A stretch of DNA of 64,000 nucleotides from Gerris lacustris (Eukaryota; Arthropoda; Insecta; Hemiptera; Gerridae). Positions 1 to 9,869 of this stretch are shown one piece after another. Location of the stretch: contig OX578286.1 of the NCBI GenBank assembly GCA_951217055.1, forward strand, positions 13,169,050-13,233,049. The letters are read 5' to 3'. Position 1 is the first letter of the stretch. Every line of letters starts with the position of its first letter. Below the pieces are notes generated by a model, which worked only from the letters and a program-made list of their open reading frames with translations, was not told the DNA's origin and did not search any database. The translations under genes were made by a program, and so were the position numbers.

Positions 1-581
1 TTTTAAAAAAAATATATTTAAAAGAAAACCTTTTTAATAATAAATCTTTTGAATGGAATAAATTAAGATTTAGGATTATATTTTATATATTTTTTTTTTA
101 AATTTATTATTTATTATCTTGAATGAAACAGCTGCGAGAGCCCTAAAACATTTTCCATTACCTTACTCAGCCTCATTTAAAATTTTACGCATTAAATTAA
201 TATCAAGAAAGGGAAAGGCAAAGATTAAGAGGGTTTATAAGGGATTGAAGGACGGTACTGAAAGCTTTTAAGTAGGGTTGCTAATTTCAACCGGGTGAAG
301 GGAAAACCCTTCGTTCTAAACAATATTGAAGGTTTAATAATAATTTGGAACAAGTAATCCAATTAAAAAATTAATCTATAAGTAAAATATTCAGTCAATA
401 GTAGACATTTGAAATGAATGATAATTATTACCAAGAGAAAATTAATAAAACCCAAATAACAATTAAAAATAAGGGGAAAAAAACTAATTTTCTCCATTTT
501 ATGGAAACATGGATATATTTTTTGAGCATTTAATCCACCTATCGACATCTCAATGCTTTTCCATGAAGTGGAGAAAACCAC
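1..581. other. AT-rich DNA without a recognisable gene
   Basis: No coding region, tandem repeat or clear transposon end is visible. The stretch runs up to the TA dinucleotide that borders the Tigger element starting at 584. Confidence 0.6.
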
Positions 582-840
582 TACAGTAGAGCGTCGATTA
601 TCCGAACTTATGTTTTTTGGGGTGGTTCGGATAATCAAAAATTTGGATAATCGAAATTCACTAGAAATTTAAAAGGGAAGATCCAAAAATAATCAACCAC
701 GTTTATGCAAACAGCATATTTGTTCTTTTTATCTAGTACATAGTGAAAAAAAGAAATATACAAATAAAAAAATATATATAGAAGGTTGTAATACTAGTCT
801 GCTTAATTTTTTTTACTTAATTTTTTACTATCAATCTCGA

Positions 841-1255
841 TTAGTTGCGCATCCCATGACGTAATTTGTAATTTTTCAGCCACTCAGAACTGAGGATGAA
901 TAAAGAGTCACCACTAAGCTTCATGTTTAATTCCACTGCTTAATCACAAAATATGGGTCCAGATATGGATATGGGCTGTCCAGAGGCCTGTTTTTGCAAA
1001 AACCAAAAGAATGCAGCATCTTCCAACAATTTGGATTTCGTTTAACGATTTAAACTGCCCTCCTCACTGTCAAGATTAAGTGCACTTAATCTTGACCAAG
1101 TGATTGAATCAGAATTGATTTTTATTCCCGTAATCGTTGATTTACCAACACCGAACTTGATAGCCAATGCCTTGGCTTTCACCTTTCTTTAGCCGCGTAA
1201 TAATTCCCATTTTATCTTTTAATGAAAGCACTCCCCGTTTCCTTTTTGTCGACAT
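841..1255 (-). pseudogene. Tigger transposase N-terminus (CENP-B-type DNA-binding region), broken
   Basis: Reading the minus strand from an ATG at 1255 gives MSTKRKRGVLSLKDK..., the basic start of the CENP-B/Tigger psq helix-turn-helix domain. After about 30 codons a frameshift moves the reading to KALAIKFGVGKSTITGIK, the recognition-helix part. Further along, LLEDAAFFWFLQKQASGQ and SSEWLKNYKLRHGMR match the second (Tc5/CENP-B-type) helix-turn-helix domain, again with stops and shifts. Nothing of the DDE catalytic domain follows; the sequence runs out towards the left inverted repeat. In an intact relative this protein binds the inverted repeats and cuts the element out. The calls rest on family motifs read by eye, but two independent domains appear in the correct order. 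Confidence 0.85.
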
Positions 1256-1544
1256 GTTGTAAGTTTTACTTAAAATATCTAACCACTAACTAATTAAATG
1301 TATACCTCACAATGAATGATTTGAAACTGAGAGCATTAACATAACCGACCACCAACCAACAGAACAGAAAGATATTAAAAGGAAAAATGCTGCAAATAAT
1401 TCCACAAATTACACAGACAAACAAAAGTTAGTTCTTAGTAAACAAATCTTAATGTCTGCCTGTCAAACTTAATTCATCGAAATCTGGTAGCCCTTTATAC
1501 AGCAAACACCGCTCTTTCTAGGAATTAATTTAGCGGTTGCTTTT

Positions 1545-2876
1545 CTAAAGACATTAAAGAAGCTTTACACTGGATACATAAGGCCAGTCATCGAATACGG
1601 AGTCCCAGCTTGGGGCACAGCAGCTCCTACAAACTTTAACAAAATTCAAACTGTTCAAAATCATGCACTACGAGCCATCACTGGGGCCATAAAGTCGACC
1701 CCAATTAGATCCTTAGAATCTACAGTGGGCCTACAATCAATGTCTGATCGTAGGGACCAGCGTATGCTAACACAGTTTGTAAAGCTTGGGTGCCTAAAGG
1801 ACCACCCAATGAGAAGCAAAACTGCTCAGCCACAAAGAGGAAGACTACTTCGATCTAACTTTATTAGCACAGCAAGGAATATACGTAGAACTTCAAATCT
1901 AAATCTGGAAGACTTAGAACCCCTAGATATCGTCAGTACATACCGGCCCTGGGATGAAATCCAGCACCCACCCATGCGACTTACAGTTCCTAATATAGCA
2001 TCAAAAGATGCAATAGCCCTTGAAGAACTAAGGGTACTTACCCTCGCCCACCTGGCAGAGAGCTATCCGTCAAGTGAATGGGTGAGAGTATATACTGATG
2101 GATCTGCTAAGGAATCAGTCAAGGATGGTGGAAGTGGAATAAGGATAGAGCATCAAGATGGTACAGTCCATGAGGCTGCAATCCCAGCCGGTAGTAATGC
2201 ATCAAATTATAGGGCAGAGTACAGAGCTCTAGTGGAGGCAGCTCATTATCTTCTCCAGACCAATACAGCTGTTGGTAAGCGGGTGGTTTTCCTGTCAGAC
2301 GCAAAGTCGGTGCTACAAAAATCCCCAGGAAGCTCTTCGTGCGCAGAACTCGCTGATCTGCTATGTAAAATATCATCCGTAGCAGAAGAGGTAGTGTGTC
2401 AGTGGATACCGGGTCATTGTGGCATAGCAGGCAACGAAAGCGCCGATAAACTTGCAAACAAAGCTAGCTCCATGCCACAAACGAGTGTGAAACTCCATTA
2501 CGAGGAGGCCCGGTCCCTTGTAAAAACACACTACTTAAAGAAGTGGCAGAGAGAATACCCTGATTGGGACAAAAAAGATCCTTTCTATCAGCTAACGAGA
2601 AAAGAACAGGTAGTGATATTCAGGTTACGCAGTGGGCACTGCCGACTAAAAGCCCACCTTTACCACAAATTTAAAATAGGAGAAAATGATGCCTGCGAGT
2701 GTGGCGAGGGACCGGAGACCGTATTCCACATTCTCCAAGATTGCCCCAGACTCACTCACATAAGAGAAGAGACATGGCCAGCTGCTACAACTACCCAGGA
2801 GAAGCTCTACCCCGAAAACCTGGAATGCCTCCGGCGGACCGCAAGCTACATCCTGAATTCTGGTGTTGTGCTATGA
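1545..2876 (+). CDS. Partial ORF2: reverse transcriptase thumb, RNase H and zinc-like C-terminus
   Basis: The frame is open from the truncation point at 1545 to a TGA at 2874-2876, about 443 codons, without a native start codon. The first part (GYIRPVIEYGVPAWGTA, VQNHALRAITGA) is the segment that follows the reverse transcriptase palm in I/Jockey-like elements. RNase H follows with all expected acidic residues: VYTDGSAK, YRAEYRAL, VFLSDAKSVL and WIPGHCGIAGNESADKLA. The C-terminus has the CRLKAHLYHKF ... CECG ... HILQDCP pattern seen in related ORF2 proteins. In a full element the protein would copy the RNA into the target and remove the RNA strand. This copy lacks the endonuclease and the polymerase active site and cannot move on its own. 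Confidence 0.92.
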   Translation, partial: LKTLKKLYTGYIRPVIEYGVPAWGTAAPTNFNKIQTVQNHALRAITGAIKSTPIRSLESTVGLQSMSDRRDQRMLTQFVKLGCLKDHPMRSKTAQPQRGRLLRSNFISTARNIRRTSNLNLEDLEPLDIVSTYRPWDEIQHPPMRLTVPNIASKDAIALEELRVLTLAHLAESYPSSEWVRVYTDGSAKESVKDGGSGIRIEHQDGTVHEAAIPAGSNASNYRAEYRALVEAAHYLLQTNTAVGKRVVFLSDAKSVLQKSPGSSSCAELADLLCKISSVAEEVVCQWIPGHCGIAGNESADKLANKASSMPQTSVKLHYEEARSLVKTHYLKKWQREYPDWDKKDPFYQLTRKEQVVIFRLRSGHCRLKAHLYHKFKIGENDACECGEGPETVFHILQDCPRLTHIREETWPAATTTQEKLYPENLECLRRTASYILNSGVVL

Positions 2877-2905
2877 TAAGGAGTTCGACAGTAAGTAAGT
2901 AAGTA
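1545..2905 (+). mobile_element. 5'-truncated RNase H-bearing non-LTR retrotransposon insertion
   Basis: The insertion is flanked by a perfect 13-bp target duplication, AGCGGTTGCTTTT, at 1532-1544 and 2906-2918. Its 3' end is a short (GTAA)n tail (AGTAAGTAAGTAAG) instead of poly(A). The 5' end begins inside the reverse transcriptase thumb region, as expected for incomplete target-primed reverse transcription. Terminal RNase H plus a simple-repeat tail points to the I superfamily. The insertion lies inside the Tigger element, so it is the younger of the two, and its open reading frame is intact, which suggests it is fairly recent. Confidence 0.92.
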
Positions 2906-2917
2906 AGCGGTTGCTTT

Positions 2918-2920
<3 letters not shown>

Positions 2921-2954
<34 letters not shown>
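2921..2954. repeat. poly(T) tract of 34 bases
   Basis: An uninterrupted T run lies just right of the non-LTR target duplication, within the right part of the Tigger element. Confidence 0.9.
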
Positions 2955-3032
2955 CCATGAAGCTATTTCAGATAATTGAACGTTTGGATAACTGACGTTC
3001 GGATAATCGACGCTCTACTGTATATATTTGTT

Positions 3033-3241
3033 GGTACTTCTTTAGATTGTTACTCCCCTATGTGTTTTAGAATATAAATGACTAACTAAATAATTATTAA
3101 GACAAAGGTATATTTAGTCCAATGTACTTTGGGAAAAAGGAATATCACACTTCGGTTTTTATAAGGGGAGTAACAGTCTAAAGAAGAACATTCCGTACAC
3201 CTTCTTTAGATTGTTACTCCCCTCTGTTTTTTTGAAGTGCC
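3033..3241 (-). mobile_element. CTTC MITE, copy 1 (reverse; right TIR deleted)
   Basis: It starts GGTACTTC with CTTTAGATTGTTACTCCC, contains the internal inverted motifs around ACATTCCGTACAC, and stops at GAAGTGCC with the last inverted repeat missing. I name the family CTTC MITE here from its terminal CTTCTTTAG. It sits 11 bp outside the Tigger right end. Confidence 0.85.
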
Positions 3242-4376
3242 TATATGTATAATTGATAAAGTAGATGGATCTTAAGCTGTGAAATTATGAAATATTAATA
3301 CATTTTGATTAACATTTGGTCCGCTAGGAGCTATGATATCATTTTATATAAAAATTAAGAAGTATATAAGTAGAGACTTGTATTAGCTAAATACAGTACT
3401 ACAATGAAAACAAGTGTAAACCAATCTACCTCCTATTATTTTCTAACTTCCTGGCACGATATTTAAGAGAGTCACATTTTGCATGTCGTTTATTGAAACT
3501 TCAGCCTGCCAATCGACAAAATATTGTACTATAAATGAAAACCTATCTACCTCCTCTAAAAATCCTGGAGGAGGAGGAAAAAAAGATAAACCCTAAGTAG
3601 TCAAAATAAAGGTACGGCCTGTTAAATGCCTAAAGCAAAATAGAGGAGAAAAATGTAAAATTTAACAAAGGTGTACGTTTTCACTTTGGCAGATCTAGGC
3701 CCTCCATGGAGTTAGTTAGTGAGTTATCAAACTAGAAAATCTAGTTGTCTACACAAGGTCCTATGGATATATTTACCCAAAACCCTAAGTAATCTAAATC
3801 AAGGCACTTAAAACATTTAGCAAAAGTAATCAAATCAACACATGACCTTTTTTAGTCAACTACCTAATTGCTGAGATGAAAATGTATCAACAATTAACAA
3901 CTCTCTTTGTGTTTTGAAACGAAGTTCCTTATGACATGTTACCGTCTGGAGCCTGGGAGTGAATCCGAAAAAACGACCGTCACAAAACTGACCATCACGA
4001 AATCGACCGATGACAATAACTTGAGTAAAAGATGACCAATTTAGTAGAAATTTGGTACACATGTTCAATCAATTTACCAATCCCCAGGACAAGTTCATTG
4101 GACAACTTTATCCGCCCCAAGCAATTGCAATGTAAAAAAACATATGCTTCAAATGTAAAATAGGAAATTTAGAACAGAAATTTTTTTTTAACTTCATCAA
4201 TTCAATGAGACAAACAACTTTTATAAATAATTATTTTTAGTAAAACAAACACCGATACCGCTATGAAGTATTTTCTCAATATTCAATACATATTTAATGC
4301 AAGACGCTCGCTTCAATGATAAAAAAAAATATTTCTTTTAATTTTGCCTTAACTCCTCTAAACGCAAATAGTTAGT
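3242..4376. other. Intergenic or intronic AT-rich DNA
   Basis: No gene is visible. Two short similar phrases (ACCTATCTACCTCCT near 3420 and 3540) suggest a degenerate local duplication. Confidence 0.5.
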
Positions 4377-4378
4377 TA

Positions 4379-4812
4379 CAGTGGAACCTCGATAATTCGG
4401 ACTAATTGGGACCAGACACTGACCGAATTTTCGAATATGCTGTAAAACTAATTTTTCGCAGACGAGAGGACCTGATAAAGGTGCGCCTAAGCTTCTTCTT
4501 TAGGTAAACCATATTATGCACATCGCATCTTCTAAAGTGGTATCATTTGCCGTTCTTAACGCTTTCCGGTTTTTTGACGAACTTCAGAATCTAGCTTTGA
4601 CGCGTATTGCAGTATGCTATCTCGTTTTCATTTTAGATGTCCCCACATCATACTTTTTTGCAAGAGATATCCCACTTTCACCTTTCGGATTTTTTTATTT
4701 ATTTTTATTTTTATTTATTTTTATAGAATTTCTAGTTATTAAATGTTTCAGTAGGCAGTCCGGATTTTCGAGGCTCCGGATTTTAGAGGTCCAAATTATC
4801 GAGGTTCTACTG
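4379..4812. mobile_element. Short Tigger-type derivative (434 bp)
   Basis: The left end CAGTGGAACCTCGATAATTC and the right end (minus strand CAGTAGAACCTCGATAATTT) are inverted repeats bounded by TA at 4377-4378 and 4813-4814. The interior retains a piece of transposase on the minus strand, so this is an internally deleted copy of a coding element rather than a simple MITE. It belongs to a different Tigger lineage from the element at 584-3020. Confidence 0.88.
4419..4690 (-). pseudogene. Tigger transposase fragment
   Basis: On the minus strand, ILQYASKLDSE is followed after frameshifts by LEDAMCIIWFT, a stop, then RRSLGAPLSGPLVCEKLVLQ. This matches the junction between the first helix-turn-helix and the CENP-B-type second helix-turn-helix in Tigger/jerky transposases (LEDAL..WF.QKR..G.P.SGP...EKA). 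At least three stops or shifts are present, so it is non-functional. Confidence 0.75.
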
Positions 4813-4814
4813 TA

Positions 4815-5367
4815 CTTTCAATTTTGTCTTTTTTCTAACTCCACCATGTATAAGTAGTTAGCAAGGTATACTTAACAGTGTGATTTTATAATTTATATTT
4901 AATGAAAAGCGTAAGAATTTTTATATTTGAATATTTGATAGCTATTCACTTAAAGCCTCTAGATATTTTGGCACTAGTGGGTAAGGTAAGTCTCTAAATA
5001 TTTACCCTATTTACTCTTTATTCTACTAAGGCTCCAGTTATCTACCTTAGGCCCCTGGTAATCAACACAAAACCCATAGGAATTTATCAAAGACCCTAAG
5101 TTAATAACTTATGTAATCTATTCAAAAACTCAAGGTAACTTTCATTTTTAATTTAATAATATACAGTGTAATTATCCTTATATATCAGTAGCAATTAAAA
5201 TGCCTACAGAAAACATTTTTCTTAATTTGAAGACATTGTGTAGAAAAACATATAAACTTTTAACATAATTTCTTTAAGTAAAATAACACATAAAACATCT
5301 AATTTCAAATATATTTAAGAGTTAGTTAATTATCAATTTTTAAACAATAAATTTAAAATGAATATAC
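4815..5367. other. Intron DNA downstream of the PPNR exon
   Basis: AT-rich, no repeats recognised. If the exon at 5368-5516 is real, this is intron sequence on the minus strand, leading to a final exon beyond the window. Confidence 0.5.
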
Positions 5368-5516
5368 CTGGACGAGAGTGAATGACACCTGACGAGGCCG
5401 GACCAGTCAGGAGGGGGTGGGGGGTGAGGTGGACTCCGGTATGGGGGCGGACTCTCCCCCTCGAATACCGTCCTGTTAGGTGGCGCCCTCACGCACTTCT
5501 GATAGATTTCACTCTC
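5368..5516 (-). CDS. PMEPA1/LDLRAD4: Internal exon of a PMEPA1/LDLRAD4-like gene (Smad-interaction and PPxY motifs)
   Basis: On the minus strand the exon follows a strong acceptor (T-rich tract, TTTTCAG) and ends at a CAG/GTATAT donor. It enters in phase 0 and leaves in phase 2. The protein begins ESEIYQKCVRAPPNRTVFEG and continues ESPPPYRSPP, a proline run, then DWSGLV. The block VRAPPNRT is the signature of vertebrate PMEPA1 (TMEPAI) and LDLRAD4, where PPNR is the Smad-interaction motif that sequesters receptor-activated Smads. PPPY is a WW-domain ligand of the kind used to recruit NEDD4-type ubiquitin ligases. The exon joins in frame to the one at 18193-18363, whose C-terminal residues align with the segment that precedes VRAPPNR in vertebrates. 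It is GC- and CpG-rich in a strongly AT-rich setting, which supports coding function. Confidence 0.85.
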
Positions 5517-5675
5517 CTGAAAATAAATCAAAAGCACAAAAGAATTAGAAGTTGTATGGAGTTTACAATGGTGGTTTTAATAAAGTTATGAAAAAATGAG
5601 CTTCTCAAAAGAGTTAGCACCAGCATGTTTCAGTCTGTAAAATCATGGTTGATCGATAAAAAATTAATTACACCA

Positions 5676-6412
5676 GAGTTGTGGAGACATGCTTTAACGA
5701 TCAACACTTCACACAAGCGTGTAAAGGGTTTGGTTGTCTTGTATCACTCCAGTATTGGGTTGATACAAAGCTAACCTGGGTTTGGTCAAAGGATTCACGA
5801 GCGTAGTCTATGTCTTCAGGCGTTAAAAGCCCCCCAGAGAGTTGTGGAGACATGGTTTACCGATCAACACTTCACACAAGCGTGTAAAGGGTTTAGTTGT
5901 CTTGTATCAATCCAGTATTGGGTTGATACAAAGCTAACCATGGTTTGGTCAAAGGATTCACGAGCGTAGTCTATGTCTTCAGGCGTTAAAAGCCCCCCAG
6001 AGAGTTGTGGAGACATGGTTTACCGATCAACACTTCACACAAGCGTGTAAAGGGTTTAGTTGTCTTGTATCAATCCAGTATTGGGTTGATACAAAGCTAA
6101 CCATGGTTTGGTCAAAGGATTCACGAGCGAAGTCTATGTCTTCAGGCGTTAAAAGCCCCCCAGAGAGTTGTGGAGACATGGTTTACCGATCAACACTTCA
6201 CACAAGCGTGTAAAGGGTTTAGTTGTCTTGTATCAATCCAGTATTGGGTTGATACAAAGCTAACCATGGTTTGGTCAAAGGATTCACGAGCGTAGTCTAT
6301 GTCTTCAGGCGTTAAAAGCCCCCCAGAGAGTTGTGGAGACATGGTTTACTGATCAACACTTCACACAAGTGTGTAAAGGGTTTAGTTGTCTTGAGGCGTT
6401 AAAAGCTCCCCG
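5676..6412. repeat. 163-bp satellite, about 4.6 copies
   Basis: GTTGTGGAGACATG recurs at 5678, 5841, 6004, 6167 and 6330, exactly 163 bp apart. Units differ by only a few bases. Each contains a short inverted pair (GTATCAATCCAGTATTGGGTTGATAC region: GTATCAA/TTGATAC). The last unit is cut short with an internal deletion near 6390. Open frames across it are by-products of the repeat. Confidence 0.95.
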
Positions 6413-6848
6413 GAATTGAATAAAAAGAGAAACAAAAATCATCTTGGTTAAATTCATAAAGGGGCGCTACAAGATCTATACTTATATGTGTAATCACAAG
6501 CTGTAACCTCCTTTTAAAACCAAAACCTAGGTAAAGTGGAAGAATCACTTCCAAATTCTTAGTTGCTTTATGCTTGCAGATTCATTGAATGTTTAAAGAT
6601 AGCTTGGGAGCATATACTTAATAGTTCTAAAGAAACATCTTGCCCTTCAAAAGTTTCCCCATATTAGTTGTGTCAAAGCTAGACATTAGTTCAATGTAAA
6701 AATTGTTTTTTTTTCATTCTCCTCAGCCTGAATTGATAGTGCAGTTTTGTTGACTGTATAAAGCCAACAAATTGAACTAAAATTCACTATCAGAATGCAC
6801 AAGATCTGTCCAAACAACAAAAGCAACATTTGCTAGAAAGCAACATTT

Positions 6849-7230
6849 GAACAAGCGTAGTGAGTTCTTCTTTTCATAAACTTGTTTTAAAAATTTGTTC
6901 GCTTAATGATAATTGAAGCAAAATTTTACCGATTTGAATGAAATTGGTCAAACAGGTGCATTATCAGCATTAGGCCCCCCCCCCCTCGCAAGAACTTTTT
7001 GGGGGCCCTTGCCTAAAAAAAAAATTGGTGAGCAAAAAAATAAAATTTAGGGGCCCCCTGGGACTGGGGGCCCCCCCGCAATGCGGGCCCATAGTTACGC
7101 CACTGGGATCAACTGTAAAGTTGTTAGAAATTTCACTCTTAATATTTTTAGGAAGGCGGACGACTAAAAAAATGTTTTTGGTCAACATTTTATGTGTTAT
7201 GTTATAATTCTTTTTAATGGTGCTGAAGAG
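6849..7230 (+). mobile_element. Hairpin-headed dispersed repeat (family H), copy 1, with nested insertion
   Basis: It starts with a degenerate GAACAAGCGTAGTGAGTTC hairpin, followed by the phrases ACCGATTTGAATGAAATTGG and GGCGGACGACTAAA that are shared with copies at 28590, 40160 and 56345 (reverse). It is interrupted at 6973-7105 by a C/G-rich insert. No protein coding is seen. The class is unknown; a terminal hairpin without inverted repeats would suit a Helitron-like or SINE-like element, but this is inference. Confidence 0.65.
6973..7105 (-). mobile_element. CAGTGGCGTAACTA-ended, poly(G/C)-rich insert
   Basis: On the minus strand it begins CAGTGGCGTAACTATGGGCC and ends in a run of about ten Gs. 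Comparison with the uninterrupted family H copy near 28780 shows that it splits CAGCATT from CTGTAAAG-type sequence. A CAGTGGYGTA end with G runs recurs inside the hAT-like element at 8504-8992. Confidence 0.6.
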
Positions 7231-7295
7231 TAGGAAAAGAATGTTTAATTATTAAAGTTAGATGGTGGTCATTAAGGCATCGTAATCGGAGATTT

Positions 7296-7323
7296 AGGGT
7301 CTTTTGGGATCCCAAAAGACCCT
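7296..7323. repeat. Perfect 28-bp palindrome
   Basis: AGGGTCTTTTGGGA is followed directly by its exact reverse complement, with no spacer. Flanking GAGATTT/AATCTTT extends the symmetry imperfectly. Confidence 0.95.
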
Positions 7324-7799
7324 CAATCTTTGATTCTACGAAATTTTAGGAATCACCATACATCTAAAATGGTGAAAAAGTTTTTATTCCGCAGAGGAGT
7401 CCTACATTGGACATTCATGGAATAAGTTTTAACTCAATACTATGGAAAATATACACAATTAACAAACTAATACTATCACCAACCTAAAGACTAGGAGTCA
7501 GGTAAAGAATCTGCGGGTCTTTTCTCTTTTTCAGGCAGATGCAGCCTGCCTGAATAAAATATTCCAACAAAAACTGACATAAAAATGAAATTTATAAAAA
7601 TACTGAACAAAACATCCTCATATACCGAAGAAATGAGATAATTTAAGAGGAAAAAATAAAAATTAATAAAGTGGGCAATACAAATAATTATGAATTCATC
7701 AAATTTACTAACTTTAAAAGGTTTTTTTTTTAAGTGAAACTTCTTTGGCGGCGGTAGAGTGAATTTTTTCATATAGTGAAATCGTGAAACGAAGTTTGC
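7324..7799. other. Intron DNA, no feature recognised
   Basis: AT-rich sequence. An open frame on the minus strand near 7491-7826 is hydrophobic low-complexity and has no family motif. Confidence 0.5.
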
Positions 7800-8085
7800 G
7801 ATTCGAGACTCGTCCATGAGTAACATTTTTACAGATTAATTGTATTATATCTATTTAAAGACCAGCAAATCAAAACAAACATTTATTTTTATTGGAATAA
7901 ATGGTGTCGCCTTAGCGTAGCAATATTTTTTTTTTATTTTCAATTAAATTTCCCATAACCATTTCTTAATCCTGAAATAATAAATTCGTCAAAAAATGAA
8001 AGAGAGTAATGCATTCTAGAACTTAAGTTTCACTTCTTAACTTAACTTCTAATGCATGAGAGCCTCACACATATTTTTTTGTATA
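7800..8085. repeat. Dispersed repeat pair S1/S2 (left site)
   Basis: The part at 7805-7905 (ATTCGAGACTCGTC, then AAAGACCAGCAAATCAAAAC) is repeated in direct orientation at 11505-11575. The part at 7920-8085 is present in reverse orientation at 12230-12385 (TGTGTGAGACTCTCA, CTTAAGTTCTAGA, AAGAAATGGTTATG). These are divergent copies of an unclassified dispersed element. Confidence 0.65.
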
Positions 8086-8503
8086 GCATTAGGGTTAGTT
8101 ATTACCATATTACATATTTTGACCAATCTTATAAATTGGCACAGTCAAGGAAAAGAAAGGGTGATAAGAATGTGGAAGAGAAAAAGATACAATTAATCTA
8201 AACAAAATCAAAAGAAGTTAGAACCAAGATAAGAGGATTAGATCTTGCGATAGGAAACATAAGTGTACGGTGTAGAACATTTATTTGAAACATGATTCGA
8301 GAGAGATCAGAAACTAATTCTTTTATAAAGGTAATAATGTTTTCAAAAAAAAACTAGAAGACACTTTTAGAAACTTAATTGTAAGGGCATGATGTAAAAC
8401 AATTGGAAGATGACGGGGTAGAAACAAGAAACTAACTACTTTTAAAGGTAACTTAGGAAGTTTTAAAAGAAAAGTAGATACTTTAGGATGGTATCATATA
8501 GAT

Positions 8504-8992
8504 CAGGGGTGCCCAACCTACGGCCCGATTTTATGTGGCCCGCCGTGTTGCCATAAAAACGAAGAATTTACAAGCATTCAGAGAATCTAAAATATATTCA
8601 TTTCCTAATGCCTAACAGCCCAGCTGATTTTGATATAAAATGAAAGACTAACTTTTTTGTAATTCATACTCTTATTGTTGTATTTTTATACTTGTGTGGT
8701 TAATTACAATCATTTTAATATATATATTTGGGTGTTTTATTTTCTGCAAAGTAAAACTAGGCTAGTAACAGAAAAAAACTTTATTAACATGGTGTTTCAG
8801 CTAAAACCAAAACGGAAAATTGACCTTCTAGGAAGCATAAAAACGTGTTTTATGAGGGTAAAAATTCTAAAATTTTCTGGGGGAGGACCCCCCCCCCCCC
8901 CCCCCCCCCTGGTACACCACTGGCCCCCGGCCCGCCCCTCCCTTTGAATGTTGACAATGTGGCCCTTGATTAGAAAAGGTTGGGCACCCCTG
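8504..8992. mobile_element. hAT-like non-autonomous transposon
   Basis: The ends are inverted repeats: CAGGGGTGCCCAACCT on the left, and the minus strand starts CAGGGGTGCCCAACCTTTTC at the right. The subterminal parts read GTGGCCCG and TGTGGCCC. CAGGGGTG(C/T)CCAA ends are typical of hAT elements. The expected 8-bp target duplication is not evident, so the flanks have decayed or rearranged. Inside is a nested CAGTGGTGTACCAG end with a C run (8889-8910). Confidence 0.82.
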
Positions 8993-9013
8993 AAAATAAA
9001 TAATAATAATATA

Positions 9014-9052
9014 ATCTTCCTAATCATCTATATTATAGATGATTAGGAAGAT
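9014..9052. repeat. Perfect 18-bp-arm hairpin
   Basis: ATCTTCCTAATCATCTAT at 9014-9031 is exactly inverted at 9035-9052 with a 3-base loop. It lies immediately right of the hAT-like element. Confidence 0.93.
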
Positions 9053-9184
9053 GACATTGGGGAGACTAGAAACTAATATTTTCAAACAAAAGCTACAATG
9101 TTTTCAAAAATGATACATAGTTGATGATTTTTTAAACATAACTGTATGGGCATGGATGGTTTTGAAAATTTAAAAGATGACAGC

Positions 9185-9360
9185 CGAGGTGCACTTGGAA
9201 ATTTCCCAGTAAAGGAATGCCGGAGGTTCTTAGGGAATACCTCCCAGGCAAACAGGGGGTCAAGAAAATTTTGAAATAACTTCTAAAAACGCGTTTCTAT
9301 GCATCTTCCTTAAAATTTACCATGCCTTAGGGCCCCAAGGCATGATTAGTGGTATGTAAC
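9185..9360 (+). repeat. Dispersed repeat (GCCGGAGGTTCT family), copy 1
   Basis: GGAATGCCGGAGGTTCTTAG, AAACGCGTTT and CCCAAGGCATGATTAGTG recur in the same order at 9870-10280. This copy is uninterrupted and so records the sequence before the MITE inserted into copy 2. Confidence 0.7.
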
Positions 9361-9869
9361 AAAACTAAATCTACTGTAGGGGAAAAAATCTTGTTTACTT
9401 GAACTTTTTGATGGTTGAATTTTGCCAAACCGCTGGAAACATTTTCAAGACAGAAGTACAATTTGCGGATAATTCAGCAACTTATTTTGTAATAATTCGA
9501 TTAGCTATTCAAATTAAAAATTCAGAAACAAAGTATTTATATAATTAGTTACCGCACTGATTTTATTTTTATCTTTGTTTTATTACATTTAGATCAGCTC
9601 ACAACATTTTTAATGGTAACAATGTCAATAACAAAGCTATTTGAGGGATTATGAATGAGCTATACAACGGAATTTGCTAAGAGTTGTTTTAATAATATTT
9701 TTTTATAATACTGTACATGAATTAAGCAAAAGTTAACCCCTTTATATTTGTACGAGTACGACACAATAGGTTTAGTACAGTAGTTCCACTACAAACTACA
9801 AATCCTAATACGAGAATTTCCTTAGTTTGGGAACACATTTTGCACAAAAAAAGTAATTTTCCATCCACT

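Larger units (their letters stand above)
584..3020. mobile_element. pogo/Tigger-type DNA transposon, decayed and interrupted
   Basis: The two ends are inverted repeats starting CAGTAGAGCGTCGATTATCC, with the match extending through GAAC, and the element is bounded by TA on both sides (582-583 and 3021-3022). This TIR type (CAGT..ACC/GCG TCGATTATCCG) and the TA target are characteristic of the pogo/Tigger group of the Tc1/mariner superfamily. The interior carries a minus-strand transposase remnant at 841-1255. It is split by a later non-LTR retrotransposon insertion at 1545-2905, so the element itself was only about 1.06 kb before that insertion and had already lost most of its transposase. 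It is certainly inactive. Confidence 0.9.

Noticed and set aside
2119..2457. Minus-strand open frame of 112 codons
   Set aside because: It lies opposite the RNase H domain, which has all its catalytic motifs on the plus strand.
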